Below are positions 35,850-46,392 of a stretch of 64,000 nucleotides of DNA, in pieces (the stretch's first letter is position 1; the number at the start of each line of letters is the position of its first letter). The stretch comes from Pleurostoma richardsiae. Lineage: Eukaryota; Ascomycota; Sordariomycetes; Calosphaeriales; Pleurostomataceae. The stretch covers positions 248,001-312,000 of the forward strand of contig JANBVO010000030.1 in assembly GCA_030052745.1 (NCBI GenBank). The letters are read 5' to 3'. The notes under the pieces are model-generated. The model ran no database searches. It saw only the letters and a program-made list of their open reading frames with translations, and was not told the DNA's origin. The position numbers and the translations under genes were made by a program.

Positions 35850-36928
35850 ACGTTTCTGTTGGCAACCCTTAGCTCCATGGCATGATGTTGTTGGGCCTTG
35901 TGCTTTGTCAAACAGTGTTCCTCTTCGCCCTGATCTTCGACAGCATCGTGCGGAGGCTAAACAACGTTGCATTGGGTTCTCTTGGTGGCACTGGTTTCTC
36001 ATCGTTGATTCTCTCTGGGTCAAACCATACATGTAACCATCTCGATCTCTTTGCGTTTGTGAAAGTTTGCCCGCATGCTGTACCCGGTCCGTCTTCAAGT
36101 TTCGTTACACGGAGGTCTCGCGGGAACAGTACTGCCTTTGCACGCGCATACACCAACAACGGGCAGAGGCATCTTGTATCGATACGGGCAATGAGCAGCT
36201 CTAGTGTTGGCGATACCGCAGACTACTGTGGCCTAGCACCCTCAATCAAGTCCAATGACTGACTGACATTGGCTGTCACTGGCCTCGACGCATCACTCAT
36301 ATACTGGGAAGTTTCATGGGATCAGAAGAAGACTTTGGTTAAGCCCTGGATTGTATGTTGCCTTGAGTTGGAACTAGGTCAAGTCGGTAGACGATGATAC
36401 ATGGGTACGGCTGGCATTGTGTCCCTCCCTCGGAAGTTGCATCAATTGCATAAAGGGTATCATTTGGCGACTCTTTATCTCCCTTCGCCTCGAGATGGCT
36501 AAATACCTTACAACAGTCTGGACATGCTCCCGCCCCGTTCTCTGAGCTATGCTCGTGCCCGTGCAGCAACAGATGCAGCCTCATCCTGATGTGTATTGTC
36601 AGCCAAGCTGCCTTGGGTATGATCTTGGTATGAGACCATACACTCTGTTCCCAGTCGTTCGTGGCCGTAGCGGAGATATGCTGCTTCGGCCAGGCTCCGT
36701 CCGTATCTTGAGATGAATGGCCAATGACTTTTCTCTTAAGCTACGAAATCCAAATCCCTTGTGTCGCAACGAAAACCTGGTAGGCGCATATGTCTGCGCC
36801 TAGGATGAGCCGCTGCCGGTAGTATAGATAGAGCCCCTCGACTGGCGAAACCCATGTGATCCCACTCTCAAAACGCCCGTACGCGCCCTAACTCTAATGG
36901 ACTTGAAGCCAGTTCCCAGAACACCTCC
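35850..36928. other. Convergent 3' region of cot-1 and the SF3a2 gene
   Basis: No gene is supported. The left part should be the 3' untranslated region of the kinase and the right part that of the reverse-strand splicing factor. Small open stretches on both strands are not protein-like. Confidence 0.5.
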
Positions 36929-37666
36929 TCACCTCCGACCCGTCAGGCCCGGCGCGGCATTGAACCTCTCCTCGCGGTCGGTCATGAACATGACCTGGAT
37001 CCAGTACTCCTTGGAGTCCGGGTCCCAGAAGTCGAACTGCCTGTCCTCGCGCTTGTCCAGCTCGCGGGCGGGGATCTTGAACCCGCAGGTCTCGTACGGC
37101 TCGGCCGCGACGAGCAGGTACTGGAAGTTCTTGTCGGGCTCCTCGACGTGCTGCGAGAAGGCGCTCATGACCTGCCACTTGGGCGTGACGTCGGGCGCGA
37201 TCTCCGGGTACTGCAGCTGGAAGAGCAGGCCCTGCTGCCGCGTCACGGGGTCCCGGATCTTGGTGATCTTGTAGCCGGGCCGGCCGATCTTGACGACGTT
37301 GCGCTTGGCGCCGCCGAGGCCCAGGGCGCCGAAGCCGGCGCCGACGACGCCCACGGGGAGGCCCGTCTGCGGGTCGATGTTGGCCTTGCCCTCGCGCTGC
37401 TCCTTGGCGGCGCGCCGCGCCAGGTTCGTCTGGTGCTTCTTGCCCTGGGTGTGGGCAAGGTATGACCCTTCATTCTGGTGGACAGTGAGGCAGAGCCGGC
37501 ACTCGTAGGAGCCAACGTGGTTCTTGAAGAAGTACGGGTCCTTGTCGAGGTCGATGGTCTCGAGGGCGAGTTTGCGCAGTCGCTCGCGGCGGGCGGCGTT
37601 GGTGGCGGAGCTGGAGGCCACGCCGCCGCCGCCGAATTTGGAGCCGGCTCGGTTCTGGTAGTCCAT
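36929..37666 (-). CDS. prp11: Splicing factor 3a subunit 2 (SF3a66/Prp11), 245 aa
   Basis: Component of the SF3a complex of U2 snRNP, required for prespliceosome formation in the nucleus. One exon. It begins MDYQNRAGSKFGGGGVASSS, the near-invariant N-terminus of the family. The matrin-type C2H2 zinc finger is YECRLCLTVHQNEGSYLAH followed by GKKHQTNLARRAA. The family core continues with KIGRPGYKITKIRDP, LLFQLQYPEIAPDVTPKWQV, MSAFSQHVEEPDKNFQYLL and the closing FDFWDPDSKEYWIQVMF. Fungal members lack the long proline-rich C-terminus of the human protein, as here. The start is unambiguous. Confidence 0.95.
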   Translation of the reverse strand: MDYQNRAGSKFGGGGVASSSATNAARRERLRKLALETIDLDKDPYFFKNHVGSYECRLCLTVHQNEGSYLAHTQGKKHQTNLARRAAKEQREGKANIDPQTGLPVGVVGAGFGALGLGGAKRNVVKIGRPGYKITKIRDPVTRQQGLLFQLQYPEIAPDVTPKWQVMSAFSQHVEEPDKNFQYLLVAAEPYETCGFKIPARELDKREDRQFDFWDPDSKEYWIQVMFMTDREERFNAAPGLTGRR

Positions 37667-38156
37667 CGTGTCGATGGGAGAGGACGGGCTGGTTGCTTCG
37701 TGCCGACTGTGATACTATCGATGCAGAGATCTCTTGTGCTTGGAGGCAATGGATGGGAAAGTTTGGCGAAGTACTGATTGCCGAGTGTGCGATAAGATAA
37801 GAGTCAGGTGACTCAGCACGTGGGTCTGTCACGCAATCCTGCCTCCAACAAACACCATCGACGACGACGCGCCGACTTTATCTTAAAAATAATTTCTGAT
37901 CCTTTCTATTATCATTGCGGCTATCCGAAGGCTTGATACCGTCTCGAACCGTATATCTTGCTAGATGACAGAAAACGTACTGGTCGCGATAGTCTTGTCT
38001 AGAGGTAAGGCCTAACTGGTCAGATATCGCTACTCAATGATGGAGTTGTTTGCCCCAGTACAGCAATTCGGAAAGACGAGAGAGTGATGTTTCCAAAGTG
38101 TCTGACGGCAGGTTTCTGCTCAACTCCCTTCACAGACTGGTAGCACTCGAAAACTG
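37667..38156. other. Intergenic between two reverse-strand genes
   Basis: It contains the promoter and leader of the SF3a2 gene on its left side and the 3' end of the aminotransferase on its right. An AT-richer stretch at 37875-37915 is present. No gene is seen. Confidence 0.5.
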
Positions 38157-39647
38157 CTACAGGATGCGGACTAAGCTCTCGTGCCTGTCCAGGAACGCGG
38201 AAACACGATCAACAAATCTGTCGAGCTCTTCCTGAGGAGTCCCCAGCACTAGAGCAATGCTGCCTCTTCTGGTGATCCAGAAGCCGTCCTCCATCATTTC
38301 ATACCAAAAGAGCTCCTTCAGGGTCCAGTCTTCCGGACCCTCCCTCTCGATGGTCTGTAGCCCTGCTTCAGTGAAGTGGGACGCAAATACCGTTCCTATG
38401 CCGCTGAAACACATCTTTGTGCCCTTGGTAACCTCGGCCAAGCGGTCGAGGAGGCGGTTGCCGACTTCGTTGAACTCAGTGCATACCTCCGGGGGATAGA
38501 TCTTGGAGAGGCCGGCATGACCAGCGTACATGGCCAGGGAGTTATTGTTGAAGGTGCCGTGGTGCTGGAGGGTCGGCGTTGCTTTGCTTCCTGGGCGCGG
38601 ATCATACACTGCCATGACGTCGGCCCTGCCGCCGAAGGCACCGAAGGCGAGTCCGCCCCCGAGATACTTGCCGAAGCTCTTGAGATCGGGGTTAAGGCCG
38701 TATATGGAGGCGAGTCCGCCGGGCGCGACGCGCGATGTCATGACCTCGTCTAGGATGAAGATGACACCGGCCTGTTGGGACGTGTTAGCCATGTGCAACA
38801 TCTGTACATCAATCGCTTCCCCCTCTCACCTCCTTTGCGGTCTCCTCGATAGCCTTCAAGAACTCGCTGGTCGCCTGAATTGCTCCAGGCGCGCCCTGCA
38901 TTCCCTCTAGCAGTACAGCGGCGACATCCTCCTTCTTGATCGCTTCTCGGGCGCTGTCGATGTCGTTGTACCGCGCGACGATCCAGTCATCTCTGTCGAC
39001 ATTGTTCGGTGCCGGAACTCCTCCTGCGAACGTGAAGCAGCCACCATGGTAGCCGCCTCCGAACACAACGATCTTTCTTTTCCCGGTGAAAGCCCGGGCA
39101 GCGGCCAGAGCATGAAGATTCGCCTCCGTCCCGCAGTTGGTGAAGCGAACCCTTTCGAGCTTGAACCTGGCGCAGATCCCGCTCGCATGGACATGCTCCT
39201 GGGCGATTGTTGCACCGAGGTTAATGCCGACGTTGTTCAGGACCGAGATGATGGATTCCTTGATGACGGGGTGAGAATGCCCATAGAGGCCTGCGGTCAG
39301 CTCACCGACGAAGTCTGTGTATCTGATGAACAGTCAGAGGATGGATGTTATGAGAGGGTTGGCGCATCCACTTGCGTATGGCCGTCCTCTGACGTGACCT
39401 GATACCCCTCGCCGGACTTCATGCACACTGGGAAGGGGGCTGTATGGAGCTGAGTCCGCGTGTTCCCCCCTGGCATGCTCTCTGTTGCCAGCTTGTGAAG
39501 CTCCAGCGAGTGCTGGTTGCGACCCGTGAAGCGTTCAATGGCAGCATCGAGGGCTGCTTGGGCAGGATCGACGGTCGGGGCCTTCATCTTGGAGGGAAGC
39601 GTGTCTGGCACAGCCGCCTGGTTTGTTTGGGTAGCGCTTGGTGCCAT
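38157..39647 (-). CDS. Class III aminotransferase, glutamate-1-semialdehyde aminomutase-like, 459 aa, with a GC-AG intron
   Basis: A PLP-dependent enzyme of the GSA aminomutase-like group. Fungi make 5-aminolevulinate by the Shemin route, so it is unlikely to serve tetrapyrrole synthesis and more probably transaminates a small amino acid or amine. Exons on the reverse strand are 39647-39376, 39322-38830 and 38771-38157. The first intron starts with GCAAGT instead of GTAAGT, and only this choice restores the conserved DGHTYTDFVGELTAG. Visible features are NCGTEANLHALAAARAFTG, GGYHGG, the DEVMTSR Asp motif (Asp263), and the Schiff-base lysine in SFGKYLGGG (Lys290). Length fits the family. The C-terminus GFWITRRGSIALVLGTP is characteristic. 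No targeting peptide is evident. The physiological substrate is unknown. Confidence 0.87.
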
Positions 39648-40670
39648 GGTCCGTCGTTGCGAGGTCCTACTTGACTGGGAAGACGGATGAGATCAGAGTG
39701 CTTCGGCAACCTGCCCGCATATATGCAATCGACAACAACGGCGTTCAGCGTCCATGGCATGCTGACATCCGATCTTTCATCCCCCTCCCGTAGCTGCTCT
39801 TATCTCTGGTGGGGAGCTCATACTCCGTACGCTCAAGGTCTTGCGGGGCTCCCCTGATAAGCTCTCCAGGCTTATCGACTTCGTAGTGTAGCTCAGCGAT
39901 TGATCTCGACCGAGATCGGCAGGCTGCGCTCAGTCGCGCTCGCAGCTTTAGCTGCCTACAATACCTGACCATTAGTTCTCATGGTGGCCTATTTGCCCGC
40001 ACTATCCAGCTTCACCGATTCTCTTCGCGATGAAGTGACGGTTTAATACTTATTGGGGATAGGATCCATTATGTTTAATGGCCTGAAAATGCAAGGTACT
40101 CTAGAGCTTCCTTGACAAAAGGTTGCGGGGATCAAATGGACTACTGAACCCACCGCCATACCTCAGCTATAGCAGGACTGGAGACTCATAGTACAACCAA
40201 TTTCACCTCAACGAGCAATTAAGCACCTCTTGCAGGTTGTTGAAGAGTGGGAAACAATACAGACTACAGTCGTCCCCTCCAAGATGCGGTCTTCCGAGTA
40301 AACGTGTCTGTGTCGACGCCTCAACTGACACGTCAGTACCTTGAACCATTCTAAACGTACCGGACGGCCGGGAACAACCGAGACAATTAGCAGGGTTCTG
40401 CTACTGAGTCTGCCCACTAATTCCAGGCCCTGGCCAGTCACGCAAGGCACGGAAGTTGTGCATGACTGCGGGGTTTTGGGGGAGAGCTGGAGAATCAGAC
40501 CACCATCCACAAGACCGAAGCATCCCACCATAGCTTCGAGCCCCCCGGCGGCGCATTGCCGAGGCCTTGGGGTTCTTATACCTCATTCCAACCCGGCTCT
40601 GCTTACGCTTTGGCTGGCCTTTCTCGTCCTCAATGAACGTCGAGGCTAGAAAATAAGCGTCTAGTCAACA
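39648..40670. other. Divergent intergenic region
   Basis: It separates the reverse-strand aminotransferase from the forward dehydrogenase, so both promoters lie here. It contains TACTCCGTA at 39821-39829, one of the recurrent words. No gene is supported. The 107-codon reverse open stretch near 40208-40531 is not protein-like. Confidence 0.5.
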
Positions 40671-41960
40671 ATGGCAACACAATCGTCTGGCCAGATTCTC
40701 AGTTATGGCAGCTCCAGGCTGCTGGCAGCAACATGGCACTCTGGCTGCTCCTTTGAGCTGCGAAGGCTGCTGCCCGTGGCTGCCCGAGCTGTCAGGATCG
40801 CATCGCAGCAAACCCATCAGACGAGCAGGAGTACCAGCGGCACCGCACCCTTCTCGAGACGCCAACTCAGCTACAGCACCGCCCACACAGTCCCTCTGCC
40901 AGTCAGGACTCCTAGGGCACCAGTCATTGTGCCCATTCGCCAATATTCCACACCGGCAACAGGCCAAACTTCGACTTCGACATGGACACTTCCTCCGGAA
41001 TCGGAGGTGAATACACGCCCAGTCCTCATCCTTGGCGCTGGCGTCCTCGGCCGCCGCTTGGCAGTTATGTGGGCTTCCACATCCCGGCCCGTCCTGCTCT
41101 ACGACTCGTCGCCTGCGGCGTTGAGATCAGCGGTGGAGTACATATCCGACGTGCTCGGCGTCTTGTGCTTCAATGAAGATACGCACCCCGGTCACGTCGC
41201 GACGACCACCTACCTCCCGGCAGCGTGTCGCGCCGAGCCGGGCCCGTGGCTGGTGATCGAGGCGCTCCCCGAGGAGCTGTCGCTGAAGCGCAAGGTGCTG
41301 AGCGAGGTTGAGGCCTTGGCCCCGCGCGACTGCATCCTGGCCAGCAACAGCAGCAGCTTCCGCACGGCGGAGATGCTCGCGGCACCGGGCGGCGGCGAGG
41401 GTGCAGACGGGGTCAAGGACGGTGCGCGGCTGCTCAACATGCACCACTACATCCCGCCGCGCAACCGCATGGTCGAGCTGATGAGCTCCGGGTCGACGGC
41501 CGAGGCGGTGTTCCCGTTCCTGGCGGCGCAGATGGAGTCGGTGGGCCTGCGGCCGCTGGTGCTGCCCGCCGACGTCCAGAGCACGGGCTTCATCTTCAAC
41601 CGCATCTGGGCGGCGGTCAAGCGCGAGACGCTGGCGGTGCTGGCGGAGGGCGTGGCGCGCCACCCGGCGGACGTGGACGAGCTGTTCCGGGACTTCTTCC
41701 ACGCGGAGAAGGGCCCCTGCGAGAAGATGGACGAGGTCGGGCTGGACACAGTGGCCAAGGTCGAGGCGCGGTACGTCGTGGAGCGGCCGGGGATTGGCAG
41801 CGAGGAGGCGCTGGAGTGGCTGGCGAAGGAGTACGTGGAAAAGGGCCGGCTGGGCGAGAAGAGCGGGGACGGGCTGTACACCGCCGAGGAGAGGAAGGAA
41901 ATGATAGCGGAGAGGGAGCTGGACGCACTGGATCCTCTGGAGGAGAGCAAGGGCGCGTGA
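40671..41960 (+). CDS. 3-hydroxyacyl-CoA dehydrogenase-type enzyme with N-terminal presequence, 429 aa
   Basis: An NAD-dependent dehydrogenase of the 3HCDH fold. The Rossmann segment is PVLILGAGVLGRRLAVMWAS (glycines at 122-127). Then come LVIEALPEELSLKRKVLSE, the SNSSSFRTAEM region, NMHHYIPPRNRMVELMSSG in the active-site area, STGFIFNRIWAAVKRETLAV and the C-terminal helical domain. The first 110 residues precede the usual start of fungal homologues (near SWTLPPE). They are rich in Arg/Ser/Ala with few acids, and have RRQLSYS and RQYSTPA, which resemble mitochondrial processing sites. I infer a mitochondrial presequence. If the start were internal the enzyme would be cytosolic, but no good ATG lies near the core. 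It has a single exon and very GC-rich codon use. The substrate may be a hydroxyacyl-CoA or a free hydroxy acid. Confidence 0.82.
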   Translation: MATQSSGQILSYGSSRLLAATWHSGCSFELRRLLPVAARAVRIASQQTHQTSRSTSGTAPFSRRQLSYSTAHTVPLPVRTPRAPVIVPIRQYSTPATGQTSTSTWTLPPESEVNTRPVLILGAGVLGRRLAVMWASTSRPVLLYDSSPAALRSAVEYISDVLGVLCFNEDTHPGHVATTTYLPAACRAEPGPWLVIEALPEELSLKRKVLSEVEALAPRDCILASNSSSFRTAEMLAAPGGGEGADGVKDGARLLNMHHYIPPRNRMVELMSSGSTAEAVFPFLAAQMESVGLRPLVLPADVQSTGFIFNRIWAAVKRETLAVLAEGVARHPADVDELFRDFFHAEKGPCEKMDEVGLDTVAKVEARYVVERPGIGSEEALEWLAKEYVEKGRLGEKSGDGLYTAEERKEMIAERELDALDPLEESKGA

Positions 41961-42583
41961 GCTTGGTAACTTACCGGCCATGTCCTCCTAATTACTGGTT
42001 TGCTGCGCGCTGCAAGGGTCAGCTTTATCTGGAGTTATTGGCAGGCTGTGTTCCGATGAACGATGACCTGCTTGGAGAACCCAAGGTCTGTATTATTCCT
42101 GAATATAGTAGCTAGATAGCTATGGAGGACGTCCGATTGCTTCTATCCCACTGATATGCGGGCGTCTAAAGTGCGCTCGGAGCCGATGATCGATGATCGC
42201 CAGGAGGCCCCATACGTCACGACGACGAAGACACGTTCTCTCGCATCAAACATGCGTCGACGGAGTAACTCCCATCCGACTTACCCTTGAGCAGAAGTGG
42301 CATGTTTGTGCGAATGGCACTCCTCGGTAGTTGCTTATCTGCCGGGCTGCAAAAGGCCGCTTGTGCTACTCATGATCTCATATCTCGAGCCAAGGCGCGG
42401 GAAGGGCGCTCGGAAAGGCGTCGTTGACATCCACTGGAGTTATTGGCCCACCAGCCTGGAAGCAACATAAGTAGACGGGCGCGAAACTTGCTTGCGATAA
42501 CATAGACACCTGGCTTCCTTGAAACTTCAGCGCTTATTCTATTCCCCAAGTGGTTTGAGATATCTCGCAGTCTTGCACGCACA
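41961..42583. other. Intergenic, promoter of the GFA-domain gene
   Basis: No gene is seen. It spans the 3' region of the dehydrogenase and the promoter of the next forward gene. Confidence 0.5.
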
Positions 42584-43217
42584 ATGGCCTCTCCGACGGA
42601 GTTCCCGACGCCGAAGTTCGTCACCGGCGGCTGTCTCTGCGGCGCCCTCCGGTACAGAGTCGACTTCCCCAAAGAGCATGACTTCAAGAAGATGGTGAGC
42701 CAACTCGGGCCTAATCTCTCGTGAACATATATCTCTCTGACATTATGTCTAGTCTAGCACCTGCCAGTGCACCCAGTGCCGCCGCAACACCGGCTCGCTC
42801 TTCTTCCCCTGCCACAGCGTCGAGCCGGCCTCCGGCTTCACGTGGTTGACCCGCGGCCCGGAGCCGCAGTCCTTCAGCCAGCCACCGGCACAGTTCCGGA
42901 CGTACTCGGCGTCGCCGGGCCGCTACCGCGGCTTCTGCGACACATGCGGCTCATTCATCACGTATCACAAGGACGGCAGCGACGGCCTCTCGGTGCTGGT
43001 GGGCACGGTCGACCCGCTGTATCTCTGGGGCGAGGGAGCCGACGGGACGACGGAGGTGGAGGGCCAGGTCGTGCCGCGGGAGGGGTATGGACTGGCGCTG
43101 GTGGGCGGATTCGGGAGCAATGAGTTCTGTGGGAATGAGATCAAGGGAGTGACGGATGGGCTGCCGCTATTGGGGGTTGGGAGGGGACAGAGGTTTGAGG
43201 GCGATATGGATGCGTAA
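42584..43217 (+). CDS. GFA/CENP-V domain zinc protein, two exons, 191 aa
   Basis: A small zinc protein of the glutathione-dependent formaldehyde-activating (GFA) family. Exons are 42584-42694 and 42753-43217, with a 58-nt phase-0 intron. Zinc-binding cysteines are seen in GGCLCGALRY, then CQCTQCRRNTGS and GFCDTCGSFITY, the standard order of the fold. Fungal genomes hold many GFA paralogues, mostly without known substrate, and the original Gfa activity is not general. The tail (EFCGNEIKGVTDGLPLL) is typical of fungal members. No signal peptide, so presumably cytosolic. Confidence 0.88.
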
Positions 43218-43484
43218 GGGGAATGAGATCAAGAGAGTTGGAGTTCTACTCTATAGTTAGTCTGAATCTAATGCCGAAATGACAATGAGCGCGACAGCTT
43301 CCAAGTTCCGACACCAAGCCCCCAGTCTCAAGGGTTACCTGCTACCGCCAGCCACATGCGCCTTGGACTATGCCGACACCTCCCGAAATCCCAGATACAT
43401 CACGACGCCAGAAAATGAACAATAATGGAAGACTGCCAGGCATTGAATATCTCAAATCTCATGAGAAGGAGTCAGTTCCGCTCA

Positions 43485-44378
43485 TTATCTCATATTCAGC
43501 CTCACAACTGCATTCCCATCCGAGCTTGTGCTGCCGGTGCTCTCACCCCCCGAGCTCTGCAGCCTCCCACCCCCGTCCTCGGGTTCCGGTCCCTCCTCCG
43601 GCTGCCTCACGTAGTTGTCCGGCCTGTTATTGACCTCGCTCGCCTTGACGGCGTTGTACTTCTTGAACGCCACCTCCACGAGCAGGCCGACCTCCCTCCT
43701 GTCCCGGCCCACCACCCCGGCCGCCAGCAGCGCCTCCGTCTCCTCGATCCAGTCCCGCAGCCGCCGGTAGCCGACCTCGTCCTTGCGCAGCCGCTCCGGC
43801 TGTCCCTGGCCCTTCGCCAGCGCCAGCAAGCCGGCCACCACGGTGTTGGCGGCGCCCAGGAGGGTGATGGCGCGGGCGTGGCGCGCCGCGGACGGGCCGA
43901 GCGCCGTGAGCGCCGCGCCGAGGACCACCTGCGCGACGTGGCAGGTGTAGAGGACCACGGAGACCACGGCGTGCTGGATGCGCTTGGACCGCTGCTGGTG
44001 GATGACGGAGGCGTAGATGCCCGTGGCGGCGCGGCGACCCTCCTCGAGGGCGGGGCCGCCGTCGCCGGAGGATGGCAGGGGCTGGCTGATGCCGAGGGCC
44101 TGCCGGAAGATGAGGAGGTTCTCGTCGTTGGGGCCGGGAGGGTGCAGGCCGGCGGGCGCGGGCCAGGAAGTGTCAGTATCGGCTTTGGGTAATTGCGGCG
44201 TTTGTGACTGTGGGCCCTCGTGGTCCGGTTGATTCTTCCGCTGCTGGCGGGGCTCACCAGAGGCTGTCCTGGAGCGATCGGTGGAGGATGGCCTATTGGC
44301 TGATGATGAGTCGGATGTGTTCAGGGGTTGGGCGTCGGAATCAGCGAGCAGAGGCGAGGATTCCGTCGGTTCCGACAT
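43485..44378 (-). CDS. Fungal SLATT (SMODS and SLOG-associating 2TM) domain protein, 297 aa
   Basis: A two-helix membrane protein. Residues 1-85 are Ser/Gln/Pro-rich and disordered. The SLATT core spans about 88-235: FRQALGI, then GIYASVIHQQRSKRIQHAVV, helix 1 (VVLYTCHVAQVVLGAALTAL, 141-160), a short GPSAARHAR turn, helix 2 (ITLLGAANTVVAGLLALAKG, 171-190) and the GQPERLRKDEVGYRRLRDWI amphipathic segment. The C-terminal 60 residues are disordered. In bacteria SLATT proteins are predicted pore-forming effectors of nucleotide-triggered defence systems. The fungal branch is widespread and uncharacterised, with no evidence of the same role. Single exon, with the start at the first ATG. It neighbours an unrecognised gene on the same strand. 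Confidence 0.85.
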   Translation of the reverse strand: MSEPTESSPLLADSDAQPLNTSDSSSANRPSSTDRSRTASGEPRQQRKNQPDHEGPQSQTPQLPKADTDTSWPAPAGLHPPGPNDENLLIFRQALGISQPLPSSGDGGPALEEGRRAATGIYASVIHQQRSKRIQHAVVSVVLYTCHVAQVVLGAALTALGPSAARHARAITLLGAANTVVAGLLALAKGQGQPERLRKDEVGYRRLRDWIEETEALLAAGVVGRDRREVGLLVEVAFKKYNAVKASEVNNRPDNYVRQPEEGPEPEDGGGRLQSSGGESTGSTSSDGNAVVRLNMR

Positions 44379-45384
44379 GGTGCAGGGACTGATGAGGCCG
44401 CAAATGCCGCCAACAGCAAGGATATCAAACGTCCCTCAATATATCTGACTTCGCGTGGATTACTGAGGATGTGAGGGACAGTCTCGAAGTCTTTCTCTCT
44501 CTAGAAAGGAGCAGCGCAAAGAGGAGTCATGGTGACCCCCTGACGGTGACGAGAGGCCACCAGGCTTTTATTCCAATCTTTAGAGGCAGCCATAGCGGGT
44601 CAAACCGAGACATTGGTCGCCTCACATGAGGTGGACTTATCTGCGGTTTCTGCCTTCATGGCGTTCCAATGGTCACCTGCACATGTTGGTGATAAGGCAT
44701 TTCAAGGCAGATCACAGACTCAGCCCTGCAGGGTAGCACTGGTGACGCGGACAGCTGGGCGCTAGCCAGGTTGCCGAGAGACAACTTCACACCCTTACAC
44801 CGTCCGATCAGCCCTATAATTGGCCTGCCAAGCTCCATTTAGGTGGGTGGTGTGTAAGTTGCTGCAACTGCGGCCCGCAGGCTTTTCGGCAGTGCGCGCG
44901 TAAATAAAGTGTGGCTCAGGGGCATTTCCTCCATCACTGGTCAGCGTGTAAAGCTGACATGCCTTTGCTTCACATCAGTTATCAAGAGATCTGCATATTT
45001 CCGATTTAAAGATCTGACATGATCACTCTGATATGATATATCCTCGAAGCTCGGTGCAGATATGCTCTGTGTTGATGGACTCTGATTCTAGCTTGTCTTC
45101 TGTCAGAGGCGTTCTGTGTTTCGGGTAGTTAGGACGAACATCCGAGCCTTCCAGCATGTTCTCGGTACTGATGACAAGGAAAGGGTGAATCAATATAACC
45201 TGGGGCAGAGAGGATGTCCGGTAAAGGTTCTCAATTAGATGTGCAACGACCCGGGTCTGCTCACAAGTCCGCCTATTCAGAAATCCTCCCAAGGTACGGA
45301 AGATTCCAGGATGCTGAGCCAACAGCGCAATGAAGTCCCAACAGTGATGAGGTAGACCACTCAAATCACCCTCCTTCGCCTTCA
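44379..45384. other. Intergenic, SLATT gene promoter
   Basis: It lies between two reverse-strand genes and contains the SLATT promoter on the left and the 3' end of the next gene on the right. The open stretch at 45023-45388 abuts the stop of that gene, but I see no conserved sequence or good splice sites joining it. Confidence 0.5.
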
Positions 45385-46392
45385 TCAAGATTCCAGTACC
45401 TCGTCGGGGACATCACAGATCACCTCCGAGCGAGCCAGCACCCTCATGGTCCCAGCGAGCTCCGGGTCCTTCAAGCAGTTGATGATCTTGCCCACGCCCG
45501 GCGCCGTGGACAGGTGGACAGTAGGCTCCTTCCTCGGTGGCCCAAAGTCCAGCCTCTTCCTGCTCTTCTTCTCGTCGAACTTCAGCCCGGTCTCGGTGTA
45601 GAACACCAGGTACTGCCCGTCCATCCTCTCCCGGAGCAGGACGTCCATCTCGTCCGCGAGCTTAACGAGGCGTGACGCCGCCTCCGCCGCTTCTTCGAGC
45701 TGCGAGTCTTCCAGGGCGCCCGGGTAGTACGAGGCCAGGATCTCCTCCACGATGTCGGCCTTGGTCACGGCCTGGCTGCCGCGCTCGACGAGCCACTGGC
45801 GGACAAACCTGACCGTCAGGTACCGCCACGTGTAGAACGCCTTGAGGGTAGGGACATCGTTACGGTTGTAGATCTCCCCTGAAAAGAACACCCTTTGTCA
45901 GGATTCCTGTCCCTCATGGAAACTGGTGCGGCTCTGTAAATCTGGGGAAGGTCACTTACCTTGAATCGCATTGATCACGGGTCCGACCTCCCTGCCCCCG
46001 TCCCAGAGCGACGCCTCCAGCGCGAACACCGTCCGGCACAGCGTGTCCCATACGTTGGCCTCCAGCAAGGCGGGGGCCATGATCGGCTGCCGCGCCATCA
46101 GGTGCGCCTTGTGCGTCAGGTGACGAAATGGCGTGAAGGAGCTACTCTTGACATATCGTTCCGGCAACTCGCTCGGCAGGTGGTTCGAGACGAAGAGGCG
46201 AACCGCTGTGCGCAGGCCGAACCATCGCTCCATGATTATTTCCTCAGTTGCTGCTGTGTCCTCCCCGAATTCAAAGTCGTCTGGGAGGTCTGCGTAGGCG
46301 GGGCTGTCGGTGCGTCTGCGCTTTGTTCCGCGGTCGGGTGTTGAGCCTGTACCTCCGCCGCGGAGACTGGGATCGGGGATGAGGGATGACAT
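45385..46392 (-). CDS. Unrecognised two-exon protein, 308 aa
   Basis: Exons on the reverse strand are 46392-45960 and 45878-45385. The 81-nt intron has a perfect GTAAGT donor and restores INAIQGEIYNRNDV. The N-terminus (MSSLIPDPSLRGGGTG) leads into a basic patch TKRRRTDSP that may be a nuclear signal. The rest is a compact helical protein with MERWFGLRTAVRLFVSNHLP, WDTLCRTVFALEASLWDGG and VRFVRQWLVERGSQAVTKAD. There are no membrane segments or catalytic motifs that I recognise. The open frame continues upstream to an ATG at 46446, which would add 18 residues. The one at 46392 looks more natural. The codon pattern and clean splicing make it a real gene, but no function can be stated. Confidence 0.72.

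Noticed and set aside
45023-45388. 121-codon reverse frame downstream of the unrecognised gene
   Set aside because: No conserved residues, and the upstream gene ends in a clean stop. Most likely 3' untranslated sequence.
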